64,000 nt of DNA from Peromyscus leucopus (GCF_004664715.2 NC_051073.1:59747879-59811878), one strand, 5' to 3'. Numbered from the stretch's first letter, positions 45,467 through 58,124 are shown. Numbers and translations: made by a program. Notes: generated from the letters alone by a model not told the origin.

Positions 45467-46724
45467 CTAGAAGAACAGAGAGAAAACAGATGAGTTTTAA
45501 GAATTGTATTGTTCACTGAGCTCAGCCTTCTATACACCCGTGCACACACGCACACACGCACGCCTGCACGCCCTCCCAGGCGGGCCAGTAGAAGTGGTTA
45601 TTTCCACATTGTATTCCGTTTATGTATTGGGAGGGAAGGATGCCAGCGCACTGGATGGAGGACGAAGGACAGCTTGCAGGGGTCACTTCTCTCCTTCCAC
45701 CACAATGGTCTTGAGGATGGAACTTGAGCTGCCAGGCTTGGTGACAAGCATCTGCACAACCTCTCACCAAGTCTATTTCATTTCCAAAAGCTTTATTAAA
45801 ATATTCAATCCAACAGTTTTTACTATTAACAAGTATTGCAACTATTATATTTTTATACCCTTAAAAAAGAAACCTGTCTTGGCCAGGTGGTGGTGGTACA
45901 AGCCTTTAAGTCCAACACTTAGGAGGCATAGGCAGGCAGATCTCTGTGAGTGAGGACAGCCTGGTCTCCAGGACAGTCAGGGCTACAAAAAAAAACCCTG
46001 ACTCAGAAAAAGAAACTTGTTTCATTTAGCTCACTGGCTATCGTTCTTGTTTTAGACATTCCATACAAACAGAAATCATGTGACAAACAATCTTTTGTTG
46101 ATAGGCTTCATTTAGCCTAATGTTTTTAAGACTGATTTTCACTGTAGCAAATTATCAATATTCTACTCCTTTCTATGACTAAATAATATTCCACTGTATA
46201 TGTCTACAACAATTACATTTATCTCTTATCAGCTGATGGACATTTGGGCTACTTCTATCTTTTGGCTATTATGAATCATGCTTCCATAAACATTTATGAA
46301 GAAGGTTTCTGCAGACCTTCATATTTTCATTTTCTCATGCATATATAGTTAGGAGTGATCTTGTGTTGTGGATCAGAGTAACTCTATGTTTAATTACTTG
46401 AAAACTGCCCATTGCTCTTCCAAGGTGGCTTTATCATTTTATATGCCCATCACCACATGTAAGTTGCAATTTTCTACACCTAGCTAATATGACCTCTTTA
46501 ATTGAAGTTAAAGGTACGAAGTGGTATCACATGACTTTGATTTACAGTCCTCTGATGACTAATGAAATATAGCATTTTTTCAAATTATTACCTAAGTATG
46601 TATCTCTCATTACAATCTATCAGATCCTTTGTCTATTTTTATTGAGTTACTTCTCTTTTCATTGTTGAGTTGTAAGAGATTTTTACAGATTATAGAGAAA
46701 ACTTAAAAATCTTCATTTTAGGCT

Positions 46725-46870
46725 GCACGACGGTGGTACACGCCTTTAATCCCAGCACTCAAGGAGGCAGAACTCTGTGAGTACGAGGCCAGCCTGGTCA
46801 ACTGAGCGAGATCCAGGACAGGTACCAAAACTACACAGAGAAACCCTGTCTTGAAAAAACAAAAACAAAC
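46725..46870 (+). mobile_element. B1 SINE in the ancient L1
   Basis: 'cgacggtggtacacgccttt' to 'acagagaaaccctgtcttga'. Confidence 0.9.
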
Positions 46871-47949
46871 AAACAAAAAATTTTGGACTAGAGATGATTC
46901 AGTGATTAAGAGCAACTGCTGCTCTTGCAGAAGACCCGGGTTCAGTTCTCAACACCCATATGGTGACTCACAACTGTCACAGCTCCAGTGGATCTGAAGC
47001 CTTCTGATTATACATACATGCAGGTAAAACATTCACATACATAAAATAAAAAATATTTAAAAAGTCTTAATTTTAATGCAAGCCCTAAATAATATCCCTT
47101 TTCTTTTCTTATTCATGCTTTTTTATGTCTAGAAATCCTTACGTCTATGTTCCTAAGAGTTTTATACAGGCTTTCTCCTATAATGGTCCATTCTAAGTTA
47201 ATATTTATATATGGTATGTGGTAAAAGTTGAACTTCATTCTTTTACATGTCTATCCAGTTTTCCAAATGGTATCTAATGATCTTTCAATGATCTTGGCAC
47301 TTGCTATAGAATACGTACTTGTGGCTGCCCAAAATTTGTATACAAAATCCTAAGTCCCAGTATGACTGTGTGTGAGGTGAGTCCAGTATGACTGACTGGT
47401 CATGATGGCAGATCCCTCAGAAATGAGATTAACTCCTTTATAAAAGACACAACCAGTCGTGCATCACAGCACACTCCTTTAATCCCAGCACTCAGGAAGC
47501 ACAGGCAGGTAGATCTTCTGAGTTGAGGTCAGCCTGGTCTACATAGTGAGTCTGGAACAAGTTAGGGATACATAGAGAAACCCTATCTCAAAACAAACAA
47601 ACAAACAAACAAACAAAAAAACAAGTTTTGTTTGCCCCTTCTGTCAAGTGAAAAGACAGGCATCTATAAACCATAAAACAGCCTCTTTGCCAAATACTGA
47701 AATGTACTAGAATCTTGATCTTGTACTTTCCAGCCTCCAGAACCATGAGAAAGGAATTTTTGTTACTTGTGAATCATACAGCTACCTAACAGCACTCTTT
47801 TGTTGATAACTCGTTTGTTATATATAGGTTTAACTTTATGACTTTCAATTCTATTCAATTGCTCTTTGAATTATCAATGCCTTGTGTAAAATAAGCTGTA
47901 GAAGAAGGAAGTGTGTGCCTTCCTCTAAGTTCTCTTAAAAGACTGTCTT

Positions 47950-48085
47950 AGCTGGGCGGTGGTGGCGCATACCTTTAATGCCAGCATTCAGGAGGCAGAG
48001 CCAGGCAAATCTCTGTGAGTTCGAGGCCAGCCTGGGCTACAGAGTGAGATCCAGAACAGGCACCAAAACTATACAAAAAACCCTG
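47950..48085 (+). mobile_element. B1 SINE in the ancient L1
   Basis: 'agctgggcggtggtggcgca' to 'caccaaaactatacaaaaaa', followed by a G-rich stretch 'ggggtggagtaggggagggg'. Confidence 0.9.
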
Positions 48086-49993
48086 TTGGGGGTGGAGTAG
48101 GGGAGGGGGGCCTGTCTTAGCCATTACAGATCTCTTGTACTTCCACATCAATTTTCAGAACCAGTCTGTAAAGTTCTACAAACAGCTCAAATTCTGATAG
48201 CATTGTAATGAATCTATAGATCACTTTGAGGAGTATTGCCATAAGAGTTAAACATTCCAAATATTAAGGCAAGATAACTTCCAATTTATAGTTTTGATAT
48301 TTCTAACTATTTTTTTAACCTTTATTCCAATGTGTGTGCGTGGGTGGGTGCGTACTTGCGTGCGCATGTTTGTGCACCATATATGTGCCTGGTGCCTCTT
48401 GGGAGATCAGAAAGGGGGTGTTGGTTGCCCTGGAACTAAATTTTAGACAATTATGAGCCACTATCTGAGTGCTGGGAACCAAACCCAGGTCTTCTGCAAG
48501 AACAGCAAGTACTCTGCTCTGCTAAACCATCTCCCCAGCTCCCCCTAATAATGTTTATACACAATTCTGAGTATAAAATTTACATTTCTTTTGCTAAGCA
48601 TATACTTAAATATTTTTTCATGTTTTATATCCTGGTGAGTCATTTTGATTTTATTTTAGGTTATTCACCACATGTCTATAGAAACACAACTTACTGTTAT
48701 GGGGGTTTTGTTTGGTTGGCTTAGTTTTCGCCTGTTTTTAACACAGTGCTTCATGTAGCTAGCCCAAGCTGGCCTCAAGCCCCACCTCCCAAGGACTAGG
48801 ATTCTAGGCGTGCACCACCACACCCAGTTTCAAATGGTTTGTAAATATTGACCTAAAATGTCCTTCAATCTTGCTGAGCTTATTAGTGTTAACATAATTT
48901 CAGTAGATATACAAGATCATTTCCTGTACAGATCACTTAGAAGTATACTTATCCTTACTAATCTTGGTACCTTTGTCTTCTTTACTTTCCTAGTTAAAGC
49001 TTTCAATACAAAGTTGAGCAGAGGTGGAGAATAGACATCCAAGGAAAGCAACCATTTACTATTAAGCATGACATTACCCTTGAGAGTTTTTTTTAATTTT
49101 TAACTTGTGTATATGTGTAGGTTGTGTCTGTTTGAGTATGTTATTTGTGCTTGGGTACCCACCAAGGCCAGAGGAGGGCGTCAGAAGCCCGGAAGCTCGA
49201 GTTACAGGTGGTTTTGAGTACTGATAAGCTAAGGGCCTCTAGAAGAGCAGGAAGCGCTCTTGTGTTTTGGTTGTGAGCCTAGCCTTTGACAGTTAAGTCA
49301 TCTCTCCAGCCCAGGAAGTACTCTTAACCACTAAACCATCTGTTTTCCATGGGTGTGCTCTGCCATGTTGAGAAGCTCCTTTCTATTCCTAGGTGCGTGT
49401 TTCCACCACTGAAGGAATTTGGACTTTGTCAAATGCTTTTTCTGTCTAATGAGATGTACTTTTTGTTTTTATTTTACTAATATATTACATTAACATGTTT
49501 TAGACTTTAAACCAATCCTTCATCTCTAGGAAAAAATCCCATCTGACTATAATGTGTAAGTCTTTTGAAACACTGTTGGGCTCCACGTAAGGACTCTATT
49601 GAGGATTGTGTTCAAATTACAGTATTAGTCTGTACTTTTTTGTGACTATCTTGTCTGGCTTTGGTATCTAGACTTTGGTATGGGCTTTATAAAATGAGTT
49701 GGATGTTGAAAGACTTTGTAAAGCATTAGTGTAAGTCTTCAGATGTCTGGCAGAATTCAGGCATGAAGCCAGCAGGCCTAAGCTTGCTTCTCTCTGTGAG
49801 CAGCTTGTTCCACAGCTCCACACCTTACAGCCTACATCACAGTCACTCCTCACTTAGACAGCTTTGACAGATCCATATCTGTTTCATCTAAGCCCTTACT
49901 ACAATGCAACAGTTGCTGACACTTTTTTATAATCTTTTTTACTGTAAGGTAGTGAGCTAGTAATATTCCCCAACCTTCCTTCAGTTTTGCATA

Positions 49994-50320
49994 CAGTAAC
50001 CTTCCTCCTTTCCCGTGGTTTTACTTTCCAAAATATCCATGATCAACCAATAATCCAAACCTAGAAAATTCCAGAAATAAGTAATTCCTAAGTTTGACAC
50101 TGCCCATCATTCTAACAGTTGTTGAATACTGACATCATCCCACTCCATCAGTCAGGGAAGTGAATCATTACTTTGCCCAGTATACTCATGCTATATCCAC
50201 TACCTACTTGTTAGTAACTAAGCAGTCATTGTGGTCATCAAACCAACTGTCATCATACTACAATGTTTGTATGTAAGATTCAGTATTACCTGGTTTCAAA
50301 TACCCACTGAGGAAAATGTC
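49994..50320 (+). mobile_element. Tigger-type DNA transposon fossil
   Basis: Starts 'cagtaaccttcctccttt' and continues 'aaattccagaaataagtaat', 'gggaagtgaatcattacttt' and 'tactcatgctatatccacta', matching the 5' part of a TcMar-Tigger family as I remember it. Only the terminal 5' part is present. The subfamily is uncertain. Confidence 0.75.
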
Positions 50321-51109
50321 TCCCCCAAAAGACAATGGAGAAATACTGTACTTGGTTTACAGTTTGTTTCCTCATTGACCTACTACCTAGTTGTTCTGTT
50401 TACTACCTAAAGTACAGTAATGAAGTATCTTTACTCTTATTGAATTATTCAATTATACTTTCATTTATGACACAAACACAAGCAAGCAAGCACGCACGCG
50501 CGCACACATACACTCTCTCTCTCTCCTCATTTACTATATAGCCCTTGTCTTTGGGGTGGTGGGGGGTGGGGGGAGATGGGCTAGAGAGATGACCTAGTAG
50601 TAAGGAGTGCATATTGCTCTTGCAGAGGACCCATGTCAGGTGGCTCACAACCATCTGTAATTCCAGCTCCAGGGGACCTGACACCCCTGTCCACTACTGC
50701 AGACATCTACACTCAGGTTTGTGCACACAGGCAGACAGACTCAAGCCACGCACAAAAAGAGGTCAGACATGGTAGCTTAATCCTGTGATCCTAAAACTTG
50801 GGAGATGGAGACAAGAGATTAAGATTTCAAGGTCCCCCTTAGCTACATAGCAAGTTCAAGGCTGAGGGAAATCTGGTCTACATAAGACAGCCTGTCTTAA
50901 AATAAAGTTTTCCCAATTAAATTTCTAAAATCTAAAAATATTTTCATGAAAAGCTTCATTCAGTTATTTTTTTCCTAAAGAAATAAGTAATTGGCTCTCG
51001 CAAAGGAGAAACCCCTTAAAAATCCTAAAGGCAAAAAAGAAAGTCAGAACTTGTTGATAGAAAGTAGTTTTACTGGCTCTGGGCAGTAATAAAGAATGTA
51101 AAATGTAGC

Positions 51110-51223
51110 CTGGCAGAGGAGGCTCAGGTCTTTGATCCCAGCACTCAGGTGGATCTCTGAGTTGGAGGCCAGCCTTGACTACAGAGTAAATTTCAGAATA
51201 GCCAAGACTACACAAAGAAACTG

Positions 51224-51256
<33 letters not shown>
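51110..51256 (+). mobile_element. B1 SINE with poly(A)
   Basis: 'ctggcagaggaggctcaggt' to 'acacaaagaaactgtctaaa', then an A run of about 30. Confidence 0.85.
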
Positions 51257-51257
<1 letters not shown>

Positions 51258-51682
51258 GTATATTTAAAAGACATAAACCAAGCCTGGCAGCACACCTTTA
51301 GTCCCAGCATTCAGGAGGCAGAGGCAGGGAGATCTGTATGAGTCCCAGGCCAGCCTGGACAGCCAGGGCTACAGAGAGACTCTGTCTCAAACAACAAGGG
51401 CTTGAAAAAAAAAAAGGGGGGCGGGGGACTCAGTTGTATCTTTTTATTAAAGTGCCTAAGAGAACCAATTAAATAACGCTATTAGATTCCTCTGAAGTTT
51501 GGTTCCTCCATTTCTACAATGGAGATATTAAGACCTCATAAGGTAAAGTGAACATAACATTTCATAGCATACTTGCACTGCCTGATCTGTTTATGTGTCA
51601 AACTTGATATATGAAGAATGAAGGAAGGGCTATAAATAACTCCAAGTGCTTAGAGATCTCCATGGCTCTAAAGAGTAGATGG

Positions 51683-51832
51683 TAGGCCTGGTGGCGCACG
51701 CCTTTAATCCCAGCACTCGGGAGGCAGAGCCAGGCGGATCTCTGTGAGTTCGAGGCCAGCCTGGACTACCAAGTGAGTCCCAGGAAAGGCGCAAAACTAC
51801 ACAGAGAAACCCTGTCTCAAAAAAAAAAAAAG
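51683..51832 (+). mobile_element. B1 SINE (young)
   Basis: 'ggcctggtggcgcacgcctt' to 'acagagaaaccctgtctcaa'. It is flanked by near-identical 'agagtagatggtag' at 51670-51683 and 51831-51844, a target duplication. Confidence 0.94.
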
Positions 51833-52849
51833 AGTAGATGGTAGCTGGACTAAGTAAGGTACAGTTCTAATATCCTGAGTTCAATCTCCAATACCAAAAG
51901 AAAACCAAGGAAAAAAAAGTACTTCAGCTAAGTTGTAAAGGATAGAAAAGATTTTAGCAGACGAGGTTAAAAGAGAAAATTCCACAAAACAAAACAGACA
52001 CAGAAGTTAGAGAGGGGCTGGAAAGATGGCTCAGTGGTTAAAAGGGGACCAGAGTTGGGTTTCCATCATCCATGTCCAATGGAACAGAACCTGTAACTCT
52101 AGTTCCAGATCTGACACAGTCTTCAGGCCTCTGTGAGCATTACACACAAGCACGCACGCACGCACCCAAAGTTGACATTATCTACTCCTGTCAGTTACCG
52201 CTCTCTGTTCCAGCTCCTTATCCACATCAGAACTATCCACCTGCAACAGCTCTAAACCATGCTCTCAACCTCAGATGCCTGTTCACTTTACCCTCCACAC
52301 AGCTCTCAGGTTAACTCCAATACTTCACTGACTTACTTCAACGTAAGAACCTATAATGCCTTTGCCACTGCTTTGATCAACTTTGAACTTTTTTGTCTAG
52401 AAGATGCTTTCACCTCAATTCATTTAGCAATACTTCTACTCTCTGCCAATCTATATCCAAAACTCACTGACTGAAGATTCTTTTTCTATTATATTCAAAC
52501 ATTATATATTCCCAGCATGCTGAGTCAGCCTATCCCATCAGTAAACCTGAAAAATATCCTAAATGGGCTAAACATTGCACAGCTACTATTCACAAATATA
52601 CCATGAAAACAAACCTTTTTTGAAATGCATATTGGGGTTTTATCTGTATGCATGTCTGTGCATTATGTGTCTGCTTAGTGCCCACAGAGACCACAAGAGA
52701 GCAGTGGATCCCCTGAGGCTAGAGTTATGGACAATTGTGAGCCACCATGTGGATGATGGGAAGTGAATTCCTGTGCTCTGGAAGAAAAGTCAGTGCTCCT
52801 AACTACTGAGCCATCTCTCTAGCCTCCACATGCAAGCACTCTTTTTTTC

Positions 52850-53000
52850 CCCTTTTGGTTTTTCAAGACAGGGTTTCTCTGTGTAGCCCTGGGTGTCCTG
52901 GAACTCACTTTATAGACCAGGCTGGCCTTGAACTCACAGAGCTCAGCCTGTCTCTGCCTCCCAAGTGCTGTGATTAAAGGTGTGCAACACCACCAAGCCA
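52850..53000 (-). mobile_element. B1 SINE
   Basis: Reverse B1: 'ttttggtttttcaagacagg' to 'tgtgattaaaggtgtgcaac'. It is flanked by 'gcaagcactctttt' and 'gcaagcactcttta', a target duplication of about 13 bases. Confidence 0.93.
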
Positions 53001-53572
53001 GCAAGCACTCTTTATTACATTATTAAGAAATGGCATACCATCTTATTAAGAAAATTAAAATGTGACTTTAACATGGAAAACTAAAATTATAAGAAAGCAT
53101 TACAGCCAGTTGGTGGTGGGGCAAACCTTTAATCCCAGCAATTGAGAGGCAGAGGCAAACCGATCTCAGAGTTCAAGGCCAGCCTGATCTACAGAGCGAG
53201 TTCCAGGACAGCCAAGGCTACAGAGAGAAACCCTGTGTGTGTGTGGGGGGGGGGGGGTGTTACATCTCTAAGACTACAACCCAGGGGGCTTCTTACACAG
53301 GCCATAGAATAATATACCAATTATTGGAATTCCACAGTGAGTGCATACATGCAGCAAAACAAAAAGTTCCCAACAGTAAAAATAAATAAATGAATAAATA
53401 AAATTAAGTGCAGCTATGTGTGGTGATGACTCAGTCCCATAAACCCAACCCATAGGAGGCTGAGGCAGGGTTTACTTAACAGTCTCAGGATAGCTTGGCC
53501 TACAGACTGAGTTCTAGGACAGCCTGGGTTGTAACCCAAGTTCAGTTATAAGTTTGTAGAGCGAGTCTCTAA

Positions 53573-53793
53573 ATCAGTGGTTCTCAAACTGCGTTGCCAA
53601 CACCTTTGGGAGAGGGAGAAACGATCCTTTCACAGGTTGCCTAAGGCCATAGGAAAACAGGTATTTATATTATGAACCATAACAGTAGCAAAATTACAGT
53701 TATGAAGCAGCAATGAAATTAATTTTATGGTTGAGGGTCACCACAATATGAGGAACTGTATTAAAAGGTCACAGCTTAGGAAGGTTGAGAGCC
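53573..53793 (-). mobile_element. URR1 (hAT-Charlie) nonautonomous DNA transposon with target duplication
   Basis: Termini CAGTGGTTCTCAAAC and GTTGAGAGCCACT. Inside are 'aaggccataggaaaacagg' and 'atgaaccataacagtagca'. The flanking 8-mers CTCTAAAT and CTCTAAAC (7 of 8) are the 8-bp duplication expected of hAT elements. Confidence 0.93.
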
Positions 53794-53857
53794 ACTCTCT
53801 AAACAAACAGGACAGGGTGTATGACAAAACTTCTGAAGAATCACAGGGACTAGGTTC

Positions 53858-54000
53858 TAGGGCCAGAATGATAGCTCAGAAAGTGAATATACTTGCAAAG
53901 CAACCCTAATGACCAGAATTCCACCTCCAGAACCCATAGTGGAAGAACTGACTCCATGCTGCTCATGGTCCATGAGTGCCCTCCCACATCACACACGATA

Positions 54001-54041
<41 letters not shown>
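53858..54041 (+). mobile_element. Old tRNA-type SINE with long poly(A)
   Basis: 'gggccagaatgatagctcag', 'gaattccacctccagaaccc', ending in an A run of about 37 (54005-54041). Confidence 0.75.
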
Positions 54042-54043
<2 letters not shown>

Positions 54044-54302
54044 ACAAGAACACTTAATGGGAAGGTTGCAAAGTTTACACAACAGCCAAAATTTAAATCT
54101 AAATACGTAATGAATTTGTGGTTTCTGGCAAAGCTAGTATATGCTGCATCGTGTAACTTCACTGAAGCCTGGTTATTACACATGCAGGCACTTCGTACAG
54201 TGTACACACAAGTTACATAATACTATCAAAAGCTGCCCAAATGATCTCAGCTTACTTTTCAAACTATTGTGTTATGAATTGCAGTGGGTTTTAAAAACTT
54301 TT

Positions 54303-54468
54303 GCCGAGCGGTGGTGGCGCACGCCTTTAATCCCAGCACTCGGAAGGCAGAGCCAGGTGGATCTTTGTGAGTTGGAGGCCAGCCTGGTCTACAAAGCAAG
54401 TTCCAAGAAAGGCGCAAAGCTACACAGAGAAACCCTGTCTTGAAAAACAAAAACAAAAACAAAAACCA
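54303..54468 (+). mobile_element. B1 SINE
   Basis: 'gccgagcggtggtggcgcac' to 'cagagaaaccctgtcttgaa', with a (CAAAAA)n tail. Confidence 0.93.
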
Positions 54469-54632
54469 CTTTTATTATGAGTGTATTACCCATATGTATG
54501 TACGTATGTGTGTGTGCCCACATGTGTACAGTGCCTGTGGGCATTGGATTCCCCTGGAACTGAAGTTATACAGATGGTTGTGAGCTACCATGTGGGTGCT
54601 GAGAACCAAAACCAGGTCTTCTGCAGGAGCAG

Positions 54633-54751
54633 TGTGCTGGCCAGTTTTATGTCCACTTAACAAAAGCAGAGTCATCAGAGAGGAGGAAGGAAGCCTCAAT
54701 TAAGAAAATACCTCCATAAAATGGAGCTGTAGGCAATGCCTGAGGGCATTT

Positions 54752-54786
<35 letters not shown>

Positions 54787-56033
54787 TTGGGAAAAGTGCT
54801 TCTTACAAAAGGGCAGCTGCAAAGTACAGAGACCTCGCACGATGACTTGTTTTCTTAAGTGAAAGAACGGTGTGTTCCGGAAGCAAGCAGAGGACAAATC
54901 CAGCATCTCAATTATTTCCGAAAGAGACGCAACAAAATGCAAAGTGAAATTCCCATCAAGGAACTCTAGCAACTTAACTTTCGCTGTCTTGCGGTGCCAC
55001 ACCCTCCCTTTCTAAGTGGAAATGGGTTTATTACTACTGCAAACAATCCCTAGTACAACCAACACCTCAGTTTGGAATCACCTGTCTACTTCAAAGCTCA
55101 GGATGGAATGAGCAGATACCACAAACAAAAGAGACTCTACAAATCCTCAAACGAGGACAAAGTTTTTCCAAAAAGTGCCTCAATGAAAAGCTAGACATAA
55201 AACACTCAATACAATGGTGTGTCCAAGACCTAGCTTGCACTGATAAGCAGGTCATTTAACCTCTATGGCTGATCCATTTCTCTAGCAGACAGACAGACAG
55301 ACAGAGCTACTACTAGCACTGCTATGTTAACAACTACGGACACACTGCTTGGTCCTTTACCATCTACCTGCCACACACGGCTGAAACCACTAATCCATGT
55401 CTGCCACTAAGGCTAAGATACTGCACCTATGCAGATGGGAAGCTGCTCACATGCTCAATCACGCTCACCACCAAGTCCATCCATCCTTGGAGTTAACTGC
55501 CAACTCTGCATTGATAGAACGTCACTGCATCCTTCATGTGTTTCTAGATTTTTCTCAGGTTAACCTCAACACATTTGCACCGGGTTCTGGTTACTCAGTA
55601 GTAGTATTCCTTGCGTGCAATGAAACAAGAGCCCCAAACCACAAGACAAGCACGTGTGATGGGATTACAGGGCAGGGACAGATTCACACCACAAAGGTGC
55701 AGATCTCACAGAAGCCTCAAGGAGCCCTCCTACGTCTAGCGCAGAGGGCATTTTCTTAATAGGAGGGCCCAGCCCAGTGAGTAGTGCCATGCCTGGGCTG
55801 GTGGTCCTGGGTTCTACAAGAAAGCAGGCTGAGAAAGCCATGAGGAGCAAGCCAGTGAGGAGCACTCCTCCTCAATGGCCTCTGCATCAGCTCCTGCCTG
55901 CAGGTTCCAGCCATGTATGAGTTCCTGTCCTGCCTTTGATTCACTGTGATATGGAAGTGTAAGCTAAATAAACCCTTCCTCCCTGAGTTGCTTTCAGTCA
56001 TGACAGCAATATTAACCCTAACTAGGACAAGAA
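54633..56033 (+). mobile_element. MaLR-like rodent repeat, split by a retrocopy
   Basis: The left half at 54633-54755 ('gcagagtcatcagagaggag', 'gaaaatacctccataaaatg') and the right half at 55744-56033 ('ggagggcccagcccagtgag', 'tgggctggtggtcctgggtt', 'ctaaataaacccttcctccc', 'aaccctaactaggaca') are contiguous in the common rodent repeat. The interruption is the retrocopy at 54756-55743. Confidence 0.8.
54756..55743 (-). pseudogene. Processed retrocopy of an mRNA 3' end (source gene not recognised)
   Basis: A ~988-base insertion with perfect 14-bp direct repeats GAGGGCATTTTCTT (54742-54755 and 55744-55757), a poly(T) run (54756-54784: the poly(A) tail on the minus strand), and AATAAA on the minus strand at 54787-54782 right beside the tail. 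These are hallmarks of L1-driven retroposition. Read on the minus strand it has stops in every frame, so it looks like a 3' untranslated region or noncoding RNA, probably 5'-truncated. It includes a (CTGT)n run near 55286-55305 and a faint MIR-like phrase ('gcaggtcatttaacctctat', + strand). The source transcript is unknown to me. Confidence 0.88.
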
Positions 56034-56039
56034 GCAAGT

Positions 56040-56850
56040 GCCATCTTTGCCATTTCTCTAGTCCCAATTGCAGTGTTTTACTAAACATACAAAGTCTTCT
56101 GCTTTTACAGAAAACATAATGGTTAATTTTAGAAAATAAAGACTTAATATTTTCCTACAGTTCAACCTCAGCAGATATTAGGCACTGCATTACAAGGTTT
56201 GATTCTCTCAAAGTTGCTATTTGAGTTTAAAAAAAAAAAATCCTTCTACTTCAATTTTGGCTTGGTAGGATCAGGTCAGAATTTCCAACCACTATTAAAT
56301 AGCCCTCAGCACACGGCTACCACTTTGTACTAGGTATTTACGTGAAGCAGTAGTCTCAGCACTGTTAACTATAAAATCGTAGAATCTACCAACTCTGAAA
56401 AGTGCTGAAGATGTTCTACATCTTGCAACATCAAACATTCAGCCAAGATTTAATACTTCACAGAAAAATAAACACATAACTGACTCATACAAATTTGCTT
56501 TCGTCTTTAATAAGTGGTAGAAGTACATTTATATCAAAGAACTACTTTAAAATAATTTGTTATTTATTATCAGTAAATGCCTGATCTGCATTCCTATTTG
56601 TATTACACTCACATACTCAGGCTGCATAAAAATTTCTTGGGCAAAAATGGTCTCTAGTGGAGAAGTTTAAACTCTGGTATGTACAAAATAAATTGCACAC
56701 ACATACACCTTGATACATATTTTATTTCACAATAAATCACGAATAATCACAACTGCAAATATTCACAGATTAGCCACATAAGAGTACTGTGATTACACAA
56801 TGCTACAGGAAAGAATGAAATTAGAGCTCAGAAATTTTTTTAATATTTTT
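56040..56850. other. Intron 1 segment without recognised repeat or gene
   Basis: AT-rich, apparently unique. No SINE or coding pattern seen. Confidence 0.6.
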
Positions 56851-56852
56851 CT

Positions 56853-56858
56853 TTTTTT

Positions 56859-56889
<31 letters not shown>

Positions 56890-57025
56890 GTTTTTCGAGA
56901 CAGTTTCTCTGTGTAGCTTTGCGCTTTCTGAACTCACTTGGTAGCCAGCTGGCCTCGAACTCACAGAGATCCGCCTGGCTCTGCCCCGAGTGCTGGGAAT
57001 AAAGGCGTGCGCCACCACCGCCCGG
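56853..57025 (-). mobile_element. B1 SINE with long poly(T) end
   Basis: Reverse B1: a T-rich run to 56889, 'tttttcgagacagtttctct', to 'aaaggcgtgcgccaccaccg'. It is directly followed by a B2. Confidence 0.93.
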
Positions 57026-57190
57026 CATAATATTTATTTATTATGTGACAGTGTTTTGACTGTATACCAGAAGAGGGCATCAAATTTCATTATAGATGGT
57101 TGTGAGCTGCCATGTGGTTGCTGGGAATTGTACTCAGGACCTCTGGGAGAGGAGTCAGTGCTCTTAACCTCTGAGCCATCTCTCCAGCCC
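57026..57190 (-). mobile_element. B2 SINE
   Basis: Reverse B2: 'aatatttatttattatgtga', 'gatggttgtgagctgccatg', 'gccatctctccagccc'. Confidence 0.92.
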
Positions 57191-57374
57191 GAGCACAGAA
57201 ATTTAAGACAGATAATTTAAAGTATCCTATATAATCTGGTATGTCAAAATTGAGATGCAATCAACTTTAAAATTCTTTTTACTTAAGGGACAAGAAATAA
57301 CAAATTTTCCAAGCCTCAGAAACAATTTTCCAGTTTTTAAGGATCTATAGAATGCAGCTTTTTTAAAAAAAGAT

Positions 57375-57375
57375 T

Positions 57376-57419
<44 letters not shown>

Positions 57420-57458
57420 TACACACACACACACATATATATATACATATATATATGG
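57375..57458 (+). repeat. (TA)n(CA)n(TA)n microsatellite
   Basis: TA units, then CA units, then TA units again: a near-palindromic AT/CA block able to fold back on itself. Confidence 0.92.
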
Positions 57459-57741
57459 GTGTTTTGTCTTCATATACATTTGCACACCAGAAGAGGGTAT
57501 TGGATCCTATGGGACTGCAGTAATAGATAGTTGTGAGCCACCATATAGGTGGTGGGAGTTGAACTCAGGACCTTTGGAAGAAGAGTCAATGCCTTGGGTG
57601 ATCTTTAAAAAAATAAAAGAAAAAAGAAAAAGCGGGGAGTAAGGGGGATGGAAATATAACTCAGTTCGTAGAGGGCTTCTCTACCATGCTGAGGTTCCAT
57701 CCCCAGCACCACATTAAAGAAAAAAAGAAAAAAAAGAAAAC

Positions 57742-57950
57742 AGGTACTGGAGAGATAACACAGAGGTTAGGAATACTGACTGCTCTTGCAGAGATCCTGA
57801 GTTCAATTCCCAGCAACCACATGGTGGCTCACAACCATCTGTAATAAGATCTGGTGCCCAGTTGTCTAGCCTCTGGGGGTATCAGGCACTAAAGTATTGC
57901 ACAGACATGCATGTAGACAAATCACCCATACACATAAAAATAAAATTGGT
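57742..57950 (+). mobile_element. B2 SINE
   Basis: 'ggtactggagagataacaca' to 'aatcacccatacacataaaa', with 'ctcacaaccatctgtaataa'. Confidence 0.9.
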
Positions 57951-58111
57951 CTCGAAAAACCAAAAAAAATAAAAATAAAAGTAAATAAAATAAAATAAAA
58001 TTGGAAAAAAAATAAAAAATGCTTGTCATTTAAGAAAGTTAGTTCGAGGTCACCCATCCTCTAGGCAAGCCTGGATACATAAGATCCATCTCGGGAAATT
58101 AAGAAAGTACA

Positions 58112-58124
58112 CACGTACGTACGT

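Larger units (their letters stand above)
46040..49760 (-). mobile_element. Ancient L1 (L1MA-like) fragment, sense to KPNA1, with nested SINEs
   Basis: Successive blocks read as the reverse complement of L1 ORF2 and its 3' end, in the expected order: 46170-46700 ('gctgatggacatttgggcta', 'gaagtggtatcacatgactt'), 47070-47320 ('tccagttttccaaatggt'), 48120-48310 ('gaatctatagatcactttga'), 48550-48620, 48840-49080 ('aaagttgagcagaggtggag'), and 49350-49760 ('gactttgtcaaatgcttttt', 'ttgtctggctttggtatct'). The gaps are filled by B1 and B2 copies. The divergence suggests a family older than rodents. Confidence 0.88.

Noticed and set aside
55397..55759. 120-residue + strand open frame
   Set aside because: It lies antisense across the retrocopy, whose tail and AATAAA place its sense strand on the minus strand; no recognisable domain.
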